A stretch of 6,420 nucleotides of DNA from assembly GCA_002401055.1 (NCBI GenBank), contig NVRZ01000193.1, forward strand, positions 1-6,420, written 5' to 3'. This document shows, one piece after another, positions 1 through 5,658 of this stretch; position 1 is the stretch's first letter; every line of letters starts with the position of its first letter. Source of the stretch: Bacteroidota bacterium. GTDB taxonomy: Bacteria > Bacteroidota > Bacteroidia > NORP154. The notes under the pieces are model-generated. The model was not told the origin of the DNA and did not search any database. It saw only the letters and a list, made by a program, of their open reading frames with translations. The translations under genes were made by a program, and so were the position numbers.

Positions 1-1348
1 TGCTACTGGAGGAGTAACTCCATATACTTATTTGTGGGATGACCCACTTTCTCAGGCTTCAATGACTGCAACTGGGCTCAGTGCTGGAACCTATAATGTT
101 ATTGTAACAGATAGCAATGGCTGTTCAGGTACCGCCAGTGTAACGATCAGCGAGCCTTCCAATCTTAACACCTCTATTACTTCAACGACTAACGTAACAT
201 GTGGTGGTGGATGCGATGGAGAGGCAACGGTTGGTGTAAGTGGAGGAACTACACCTTACACTTATCTATGGAATGACCCAACCAATCAAACTACGGCAAC
301 CGCAACTGGTTTGTGCGTTGGATCATATGAAGTAACGGTAACGGATGCAGATGGTACATCTTCGATCGAGTCACTGACTATTTTCCAACCTTCTTCAATT
401 TCAATTAGCACATCAACAACTGACGCCTCTTGCGGAAATGCCGATGGTTCTGCAACTGCTGCAGTAACTGGCGGAGTTCCTTCGTACACTTATGCATGGT
501 CAAGTGGAGGAAATCTTTCATCTGAAGGTGGACTGGCTGCCGGGAATTATTCGGTTACTGTAACTGATTCAAAAGGATGTTCTGAGATTGGAATGGTAAC
601 AATAGCCAATGCAGGGGCGCCGACGGTGGCTATGTCCTCAACAGATATTACCTGTAACGGCCTATGTGATGGCACTGTCTTGGCAACAGTAACTGGTGGA
701 ACAACTCCATACATATACTCATGGAATGACCCTAGCACTTCGACCAATTCAAGCGCTGCTGGATTATGTGAAGGCACATATACGGTGCTTATTACAGATG
801 CAGATGGCTGCCTGACAACTGACTCAATAGATGTCGTTGAGCCAGCTGCCTTAATGGTAACCACAACTGCAAACCCCGCATCTGGTGGGTCCTGTGATGG
901 TGACATTACCGCCACGCCTTCAGGAGGAACAGGAAGTTATACATATACGTGGAGTGACACAAACAGCCAAACATCTCAGATGGCAGCAGGCTTGTGCCCT
1001 GGAGATTATCTAGTAACGGTGACCGATGCGAATGGATGTACTGTAACTGCGTCAGATTCAGTGAGCACTCTTATCGGAATATACGAACTTAACAAGGTGG
1101 CTGGAATTAAGGTTTATCCTAATCCTGCTGATAATTTTATCTCCATAGAAGTTAGTTTATCTGATATCAGTGCTGGAGAAATACAGCTTTATAATGTGCA
1201 TGGAGAGATGATTTACAGGCAATCCGTGGGATACGGTCAAAACTCAACTTATGTTATTGACTTAAGTGAATATTCCAATGGAATTTATTTTATCAAACTT
1301 GAAACGCAACACATTTCAATAGTTAAAAAAGTAATTATTAATAAATAA
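1..1348 (+). CDS. Secreted SprB-repeat protein with type A T9SS sorting domain, 5'-partial
   Basis: The reading frame is open from base 2, giving 448 visible residues. The TTG at 32 is inside a repeat and is not the start; the true start and signal peptide lie off the left edge. About four and a half SprB-like repeats of roughly 75 residues (visible residues 1-359) each carry a GG-x-x-x-Y-x-Y-x-W core, a GL-x-x-G-x-Y turn and a V-T-D-x-x-G-C end. The last ~80 residues (about 369-448) form a type A (Por_Secre_tail-like) sorting domain: VYPNPADNFI, then LYNVHGE, then SNGIYFIKL and a lysine-rich VKKVIINK end. In this family the domain directs export through the type IX system, is usually cleaved during export, and the protein is left on the surface or released. 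The likely role is a surface or secreted adhesin; the ligand is unknown. No catalytic domain is visible, though one could sit upstream. Family assignment is firm, function is inferred. Confidence 0.93.
   Translation, partial: ATGGVTPYTYLWDDPLSQASMTATGLSAGTYNVIVTDSNGCSGTASVTISEPSNLNTSITSTTNVTCGGGCDGEATVGVSGGTTPYTYLWNDPTNQTTATATGLCVGSYEVTVTDADGTSSIESLTIFQPSSISISTSTTDASCGNADGSATAAVTGGVPSYTYAWSSGGNLSSEGGLAAGNYSVTVTDSKGCSEIGMVTIANAGAPTVAMSSTDITCNGLCDGTVLATVTGGTTPYIYSWNDPSTSTNSSAAGLCEGTYTVLITDADGCLTTDSIDVVEPAALMVTTTANPASGGSCDGDITATPSGGTGSYTYTWSDTNSQTSQMAAGLCPGDYLVTVTDANGCTVTASDSVSTLIGIYELNKVAGIKVYPNPADNFISIEVSLSDISAGEIQLYNVHGEMIYRQSVGYGQNSTYVIDLSEYSNGIYFIKLETQHISIVKKVIINK
2..1078 (+). repeat. SprB-like protein repeat array, about 4.5 units
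   Basis: The units run roughly 2-175 (partial), 176-403, 404-628, 629-856 and 857-1078, about 225 bp each. They match at the protein level but differ at many synonymous positions, so the duplications look old. Units two, four and five carry a CDG cysteine together with a GLC cysteine. Unit three has the shorter C-x-x-x-DG head and ends in GAP. Boundaries are approximate because they are set from the core motif. Confidence 0.88.
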
Positions 1349-1371
1349 TGAATATCTGAGTAAAAGAAAGC

Positions 1372-1385
1372 TGCCTAATCAGGCA
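1372..1385. other. Small perfect inverted repeat, weak terminator or operator
   Basis: TGCCT-AATC-AGGCA is a perfect 5-bp stem with a 4-base loop, 24 bases after the stop codon of the upstream adhesin gene. It has no T-run behind it, so it is a poor intrinsic terminator. Its right arm overlaps the CAACC box of the promoter-like element, so it could also be a protein-binding site. A short palindrome like this can occur by chance. Confidence 0.25.
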
Positions 1386-1424
1386 ACCACTAGAGCATTA
1401 CAGCGTCTATTATTTGTGAATACT
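1382..1424 (+). promoter_or_regulatory. Candidate ECF-type promoter upstream of the sigma-factor operon
   Basis: GGCAACC at 1382-1388 is followed after 15 bases by CGTCTATTAT at 1404-1413 and after 4 more by GAATACT at 1418-1424. An AAC-containing -35 with a CGTC-containing -10 is the usual pattern for ECF sigma promoters. The same three blocks occur upstream of the adhesin gene at 3465. Transcription would start near 1415-1420, leaving about 70 bases of leader before the sigma gene. The assignment rests on this comparison only. A housekeeping Bacteroidota promoter is also possible: TAACTTCA at 1461-1468 loosely resembles the TAnnTTTG -7 box. Confidence 0.5.
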
Positions 1425-1487
1425 TTTACACTAAGTCGCTTTTCAAGAAGTTATTTTTCCTAACTTCACAATGCTCAAGATACTTTT

Positions 1488-2102
1488 ATGAAGATAATTT
1501 TCAATAGAAGCGAAAAGGAAATATTGAAAGGTTGCATTAAAGGCGACCGAAGTGCACAGGAACAGTTGTACCGCAGGTACACCAAAAAGATGTATGGTGT
1601 TTGCTTAGGTTATGCCAAGACCACTGAAGACGCAAATGATCTGTTACAGGAAGGCTTTATTAAAGTATTCCAAAATATAAAAAAATGCAATGGTAGTGGT
1701 TCATTGGAGGGATGGGTAAGACGAGTATTTGTTAATAATTGCATCGATGTTTATCGAAGTTCAGTGAATAAGAATGATTTTGTAGAATTTGCTGATCATT
1801 TAATTACATCCAACTCGTGGCATATAGGAAATGAAGCATACAAGACACTGGATAATGAAGACTTTTTAAAAATTACAAAACGATTACCTGAGGGATACAA
1901 GATGGTGCTCAATTTATACTTTGTTGAGGATTACACGCATGAGGATATTGGCAAACGCCTGGGAGTATCGATAGGCACATCTAAATCTCAATTGGCAAAG
2001 GCTAAGAAGCATTTAAGAAAAGTCTTGGACAAGTACATTGACCGAGAATTATTAGAAACGTATCAAAAATTTGAAAGGAGAAAGCTTGAAAGAGTGGTAT
2101 AA
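1488..2102 (+). CDS. ECF-family RNA polymerase sigma factor
   Basis: This 204-residue protein has the two-domain layout of an ECF (sigma-70 family) sigma factor and would redirect RNA polymerase to a small set of promoters. Residues about 23-92 are the sigma-2 domain. They include the region 2.2 polymerase-binding helix DLLQEGFIKVFQNI (51-64) and the promoter-melting/-10 stretch GSLEGWVRRVFVNNCIDVYR (71-90). Residues about 123-180 are sigma-4, with a helix-turn-helix around YTHEDIGKRLGV and SIGTSKSQLAKAKKHLRK (149-178) that would read the -35. No sigma-3 or sigma-1.1 region is present. The length is typical. The ATG at 1488 has no Shine-Dalgarno, which is common in Bacteroidota. The end overlaps the next gene, a putative anti-sigma factor, so the two are probably translated together. 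Targets are not known; a shared upstream element suggests autoregulation and control of the adhesin at 3465. Confidence 0.95.
   Translation: MKIIFNRSEKEILKGCIKGDRSAQEQLYRRYTKKMYGVCLGYAKTTEDANDLLQEGFIKVFQNIKKCNGSGSLEGWVRRVFVNNCIDVYRSSVNKNDFVEFADHLITSNSWHIGNEAYKTLDNEDFLKITKRLPEGYKMVLNLYFVEDYTHEDIGKRLGVSIGTSKSQLAKAKKHLRKVLDKYIDRELLETYQKFERRKLERVV
2074..2080 (+). promoter_or_regulatory. Shine-Dalgarno that sets a TTG start
   Basis: AAAGGAG lies inside the sigma-factor gene, five bases before the TTG at 2086. No in-frame ATG occurs before 2143, which falls within the conserved-looking PPDNMW stretch. The site therefore favours initiation at TTG 2086 rather than at TTG 2071, which precedes it. Such a strong Shine-Dalgarno is notable in a phylum that mostly does without one. 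Confidence 0.65.
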
Positions 2103-3339
2103 AAAATCTTTTGATAATTTATCAGGAAACCCTCCTGATAATATGTGGGAAGGAATTTCCAGTAAGCTTGATGATGCCGACCAGGGCAAGATGGCCTTTG
2201 GATGGGCTAAATACGCCGGGCTTGGCGTTGTCGCATTGATTGGTGTTGTTGGAACCTTGGTATTAACCAATATCGCCTCCGAAACAGATGAGATAACTTC
2301 CAACATTAGTGATTCAAAACAACTGATAACTTCTACTAACATTATTGAGAGTTCAATTAATGCTCCTTTGCATGTGCCAAGTCAAAAGAAGGAAATAAAG
2401 AATAACACTTCAATTAAAGTTTCTAGCCCACCCTCTTCACCTACCTATTCTAAAAATGAGACCAATAAGACATCCCAATATGGTGTAGGAACAAGTCATT
2501 TGATTAAATCGACGGACCATCAGCAAATTGCCACTACTCTAGGTTGGGATAGTAAAATAAAAGAACCAGAAATATTAGCTGACGTCGTTGAAGCTAGAAG
2601 TATGATTGCGATGCTGCCCGTGTTAAATGGGGAAATTACCTATAGCGAAATGGGTTCTGTTATTCCTAGGGAACTGACTGGAAAGAGTGGTGTGATTCCT
2701 GAATATTATTCAACCGAAAAGGAATACCTACCAAAAGGTTTTTATGCAGGAATAACATACTTCTACAACAATTTGTGGTCATTAAATGGCGATACGTATG
2801 ACGGCTTTAAATCTTCCAGCCAAACAAAAAATGTTGCATTGTTTAAAAGCAGCTATGGATTTGTTGCCGGATATAATATTTCAGATCAGAGTGGAGTTCA
2901 AGCGGAGTTGATAATGAACAGCCAGCAAGGACAAAAGCACGAACTGTACGACGATGAAAAGAGGATAACGAATAAGGTAATTCTGAACTACTCAAGGATA
3001 ACTATTTTGTACAAAAGAAAATTATATCGCTTGTGCTTTAATGGTTTAGTTCCATCTTCCTTTAATTTCGTTGCCGGGCCATACTATGCAAGCCTTGAAC
3101 TTATTGATAGGGAAGAGAATGATGAGATTTTGATTATTGAAAATGAATATTTAGATTACGATTTCGGAATCAATCTGGGATTAGAATATGATGCATACCT
3201 CTGCAATAAACTAGCTATCTCAGCGGGATTAAATGCATCAGCTGGACTTATAAATATATACAAAGGAGTAGATGGTAATAAAACCAACAACCTATCATTT
3301 GGGGCGAGCATCGGTATTAAGTATATCATCTCTGATTGA
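2086..3339 (+). CDS. Putative dual-membrane anti-sigma factor with C-terminal outer-membrane beta-barrel
   Basis: From the TTG at 2086 the protein has 417 residues and overlaps the sigma gene by 17 bp. Residues 1-35 are a short charged head (MKEWYKKSFDNLSGNPPDNM, then WEGISSKLDD). This resembles the PP-x-x-x-W-x-x-I-x-x-x-L heads of Bacteroidota proteins encoded next to ECF sigma factors. Residues about 40-60 (AKYAGLGVVALIGVVGTLVL) form the only clear transmembrane helix. Residues about 61-215 are Ser/Thr/Lys/Asn-rich, probably a disordered periplasmic linker. Residues about 218-417 alternate polar and hydrophobic residues with aromatic-ended strands (GFYAGITYFYNN, FVAGPYYASLEL, LSFGASIGIKYI), as in PorT-like outer-membrane barrels. 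The layout fits the dual-membrane-spanning anti-sigma factors described in Bacteroides: cytoplasmic sigma binding coupled to an outer-membrane barrel. Sigma binding and barrel insertion are inferred. Alternatively, it could be a plain barrel protein with an odd N-terminus. Confidence 0.75.
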   Translation: MKEWYKKSFDNLSGNPPDNMWEGISSKLDDADQGKMAFGWAKYAGLGVVALIGVVGTLVLTNIASETDEITSNISDSKQLITSTNIIESSINAPLHVPSQKKEIKNNTSIKVSSPPSSPTYSKNETNKTSQYGVGTSHLIKSTDHQQIATTLGWDSKIKEPEILADVVEARSMIAMLPVLNGEITYSEMGSVIPRELTGKSGVIPEYYSTEKEYLPKGFYAGITYFYNNLWSLNGDTYDGFKSSSQTKNVALFKSSYGFVAGYNISDQSGVQAELIMNSQQGQKHELYDDEKRITNKVILNYSRITILYKRKLYRLCFNGLVPSSFNFVAGPYYASLELIDREENDEILIIENEYLDYDFGINLGLEYDAYLCNKLAISAGLNASAGLINIYKGVDGNKTNNLSFGASIGIKYIISD

Positions 3340-3395
3340 TTCTATTTTAGGCGGTTTCAATCGAAAACTTTCTTCTTAAACTTCACGTTAATTCC

Positions 3396-3444
3396 GGACA
3401 ACCTTAGTAGCACGCTATAACGTCTATTATATACCGGGAATACT
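3396..3444 (+). promoter_or_regulatory. Candidate ECF-type promoter upstream of the adhesin/SprF-like operon
   Basis: GGACAACC at 3396-3403 is followed after 17 bases by CGTCTATTAT at 3421-3430 and after 7 more by GAATACT at 3438-3444. All three blocks recur before the sigma gene (1382-1424), where the gaps are 15 and 4. Transcription would start near 3432-3437, giving a leader of about 30 bases before the ATG at 3465. The exact 10-base match in two intergenic gaps of about 130 bp is unlikely by chance (130 x 130 / 4^10 is about 0.02), and the flanking matches lower this further. The differing spacers weaken the case for one sigma factor reading both. Confidence 0.5.
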
Positions 3445-3464
3445 AATGAGAAGAGAATTCTGAA

Positions 3465-5651
3465 ATGCAAAAACTTAATTGCTCAATCATATTGCTTTAC
3501 CTGCTCTTGATGGGAAGTGTTGCTGGCGCTCAACAATTGAGCGTTTCTATCATTTCAAGTGAAGACGTTCCTTGCAATGGAGACTCAACGGGTTTCATTC
3601 AGGCATTTGCAACAGGAGGCACTCCATCTTATACCTATCAATGGGATGATCCGAGCGCTCAAAACACAGCATTTGCAGCAAACCTACCCGCAGGAACATG
3701 GACCGTAACGGTCACCGATGCTATGGGAGACACTGCCTCGGCTTCCCAGACAATTGATGAACCAAATGTACTTAGCAATACAATCTCAATAACCGATGCC
3801 AGTGGTTGCGGTTCATGCGATGGCCTGGCTACACTTAATGTCGGTGGTGGTGCACCACCCTTTTTGTACCAATGGGATGATCCTGGGTTTCAAACCACGT
3901 CTTCTGCAACTGGACTCTGTGCAAATGCATACAGTGTTGTTATCAGTGATGTCAACGGATGCTTGACGGTGTCAAATATTACTGTTGATGAGCCTATAGG
4001 TATGACATTATCGAGCTCAAGTACGAATCCGACATCATGTGGAATCTCTGATGGAACAGCCAGTGTGTTGGTTTCAGGGGGTATTACACCCTACTCTTAC
4101 TTATGGGACGACCTTGGAACACAATCCACTTCAACAGCGGTTGGATTAATAGCTGGTGGTTATTCTGTCTCGGTTACTGATTCAGCAGGCTGCGTAGAGG
4201 TTGCAAACGTAACCATTAGTGACCTTGGTGCTCCTGCAATATCTATTACCAATATTATCGAACTTGTTTGTTCCGGAAATAATACTGGAAGCGCAACAAT
4301 AGAAGTATCCGGAGGCACAGCACCTTTTACTTATCAATGGGATGATATTAGTCTTCAAACAGACTCGATAGCAACTGGACTGGCAGAGGGGACATACAAT
4401 GCGATGGTGACAGATGCTAACGGATGCTCGTCAACTGAAAGTGTCAGCATATCTTCCCCATCAGCATTAACCGGTCTTGTAACATCCTCTTCAAATACCA
4501 AATGTTTCGGTAGTTGTGATGGGTCAGCCACAATAACGGTTAATGGAGGAACAACTCCTTACAGCTATCAATGGAATCCCGATACAGCCAATCAAAATTC
4601 TGCAACGGCAATTGGAATGTGTGAAGGAAGCTATATCGTTTTGGTAACTGATAGCAGCGGCTGCACCGTATCCGATTCTTTTGCGATTTCCCAACCACTC
4701 TCACTTTCGTTAGATTCAGTATCGAATGAGGCAACTTGTAATAATTCCAACGGCACAGCAATAGTTTTATCTAGTGGCGGTACAGCCCCTTACAGTTATT
4801 TGTGGCAAAGCGGTAGTACTATAAATGTTGAGAACAATCTAACAGCAGGTTCTTACAACTGTACTGTAACCGACTCATTAGGATGTTCGGAAAGTATTGA
4901 AGTTATCGTCGCCCAATCCGGTTCTCCGGCCATCACAGCCACTGGTTTTGATGTAACTTGTTTTGGAGGAAACAACGGAACAGCCAACACTAGTGTTATT
5001 GGCGGAACTGCACCTTTCAGCTATCAGTGGGATGACAACCAATCACAAACATCCAGCACAGCTATTGAACTTGTATTAGGTACTTATAATGTCACTGTTG
5101 TAGATGCAAACAATTGTATTGAAACTACATCAGTCACTCTTAGCACAACAAGCGACCTCGGCTTGAGTGCGGAAGCTTCAAATGAAAATTGCGGAAAAGC
5201 AGACGGAACTACCACGGCAATACCAAGTGGTGGCCTATCACCATTCATTTATATATGGGACGATCCCAATAGTCGAACAAGTGCAATTGCAGCAGAACTA
5301 TCCGCTGGGGTGTATTCAGTTAGTATTACTGACGGAGATGGATGCGTATTAATTGAAACCATCGAAATCGTCAATGATATACTCTCCTGCTTGGTCGATA
5401 TTCCAAATACATTTACACCCAATGATGACGGAGTAAACGACAATTGGGAAATTAGTGGTACTGAGCGCTATCCTGAGATTGTGGTTGAAGTTTACAATCG
5501 TTGGGGGTCATTGATTTTCAGTTCTCGCGGCTACACCTCACCGTGGGAGGGTGATTACAAAGGCAAGGAGCTGCCCATGGCAGATTATTACTACATCATT
5601 ACGCTGGGTGAAGGAGAATCATTCACAGGTACTATAACTATCATGAAATGA
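3465..5651 (+). CDS. SprB-repeat surface adhesin with gliding-motility-type (type B) T9SS C-terminal domain
   Basis: This complete 728-residue protein starts with a signal peptide (residues 1-22: basic KLN start, hydrophobic core, cleavage probably after AGA before QQ). Residues about 25-639 are eight SprB-like repeats of about 77 residues. Residues about 641-728 are a gliding-motility-associated C-terminal domain (TIGR04131-like): IPNTFTPNDDGVNDNWEI, then VEVYNRWGSLIF, PWEGDYKGKELP, YYYIITL and a TGTITIMK end. Proteins of this kind pass the inner membrane by Sec and the outer membrane by the type IX system, and the type B domain commonly needs a cognate SprF/PorP-like protein, which is encoded 7 bp downstream. 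SprB of Flavobacterium johnsoniae, the gliding adhesin, is several thousand residues long, so this is a small relative; a motility role cannot be claimed. Adhesion or cell-surface filament formation is the likely role. The ATG at 3465 is supported by the signal peptide. A shared upstream element suggests control by the neighbouring ECF sigma factor. Confidence 0.95.
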   Translation: MQKLNCSIILLYLLLMGSVAGAQQLSVSIISSEDVPCNGDSTGFIQAFATGGTPSYTYQWDDPSAQNTAFAANLPAGTWTVTVTDAMGDTASASQTIDEPNVLSNTISITDASGCGSCDGLATLNVGGGAPPFLYQWDDPGFQTTSSATGLCANAYSVVISDVNGCLTVSNITVDEPIGMTLSSSSTNPTSCGISDGTASVLVSGGITPYSYLWDDLGTQSTSTAVGLIAGGYSVSVTDSAGCVEVANVTISDLGAPAISITNIIELVCSGNNTGSATIEVSGGTAPFTYQWDDISLQTDSIATGLAEGTYNAMVTDANGCSSTESVSISSPSALTGLVTSSSNTKCFGSCDGSATITVNGGTTPYSYQWNPDTANQNSATAIGMCEGSYIVLVTDSSGCTVSDSFAISQPLSLSLDSVSNEATCNNSNGTAIVLSSGGTAPYSYLWQSGSTINVENNLTAGSYNCTVTDSLGCSESIEVIVAQSGSPAITATGFDVTCFGGNNGTANTSVIGGTAPFSYQWDDNQSQTSSTAIELVLGTYNVTVVDANNCIETTSVTLSTTSDLGLSAEASNENCGKADGTTTAIPSGGLSPFIYIWDDPNSRTSAIAAELSAGVYSVSITDGDGCVLIETIEIVNDILSCLVDIPNTFTPNDDGVNDNWEISGTERYPEIVVEVYNRWGSLIFSSRGYTSPWEGDYKGKELPMADYYYIITLGEGESFTGTITIMK
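3537..5381 (+). repeat. Eight SprB-like protein repeats in three classes
   Basis: The GG-x-x-P-[YF]-x-Y-x-W core recurs near residues 51, 128, 205, 283, 361, 438, 513 and 589, a period of 75-78 residues (about 230 bp). Class A heads are C-x-G-x-x-x-G (units 1, 4, 7). Class B heads contain CDG and pair with a [LM]C in the following turn (units 2, 5). Class C heads are one residue shorter, C-x-x-x-[DN]G (units 3, 6, 8). Units 3 and 6 both end in G[AS]PAI. The order is ABC-ABC-AC. Unit edges are approximate. Confidence 0.9.
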
Positions 5652-5658
5652 TCATACG

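Noticed and set aside
32..34. TTG at 32 as the start of the left adhesin
   Set aside because: The frame is open upstream to base 2 and encodes the conserved GG-x-T-P-Y-x-Y part of a repeat, so the gene clearly begins outside the window.
286..915. Open frames on the - strand opposite the left adhesin (286-489 and 547-915)
   Set aside because: They mirror the Thr/Ser/Val-rich repeats, show no family motifs, and lie wholly inside a well-supported gene.
1461..1468. TAACTTCA, and the similar TAAACTTCAC near 3377-3386, as a housekeeping TAnnTTTG -7 box
   Set aside because: The last two bases do not match the consensus, no TTG sits at the expected -33 position, and the two copies lie on opposite sides of the shared element. 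Kept only as an alternative.
2052..2342. Open frame on the - strand across the sigma/anti-sigma junction
   Set aside because: Both + strand genes here have clear family features, and the opposite frame has none.
3334..3362. GATTGA...TCAATC as a terminator after the anti-sigma gene
   Set aside because: The stem is only 6 A/T-rich pairs with a 17-base loop and no clear T-run, so it is too weak to call.
4540..5443. Open frames inside the right adhesin (4540-4761 -, 5167-5352 +, 5249-5443 -)
   Set aside because: All are out-of-frame shadows of the repeat-coding sequence with no recognisable domain or ribosome site.
5648..5655. Palindrome ATGATCAT at the adhesin stop codon
   Set aside because: It is short and A/T-rich, lies in a 7-bp gap between co-transcribed genes, and is readily explained by chance.
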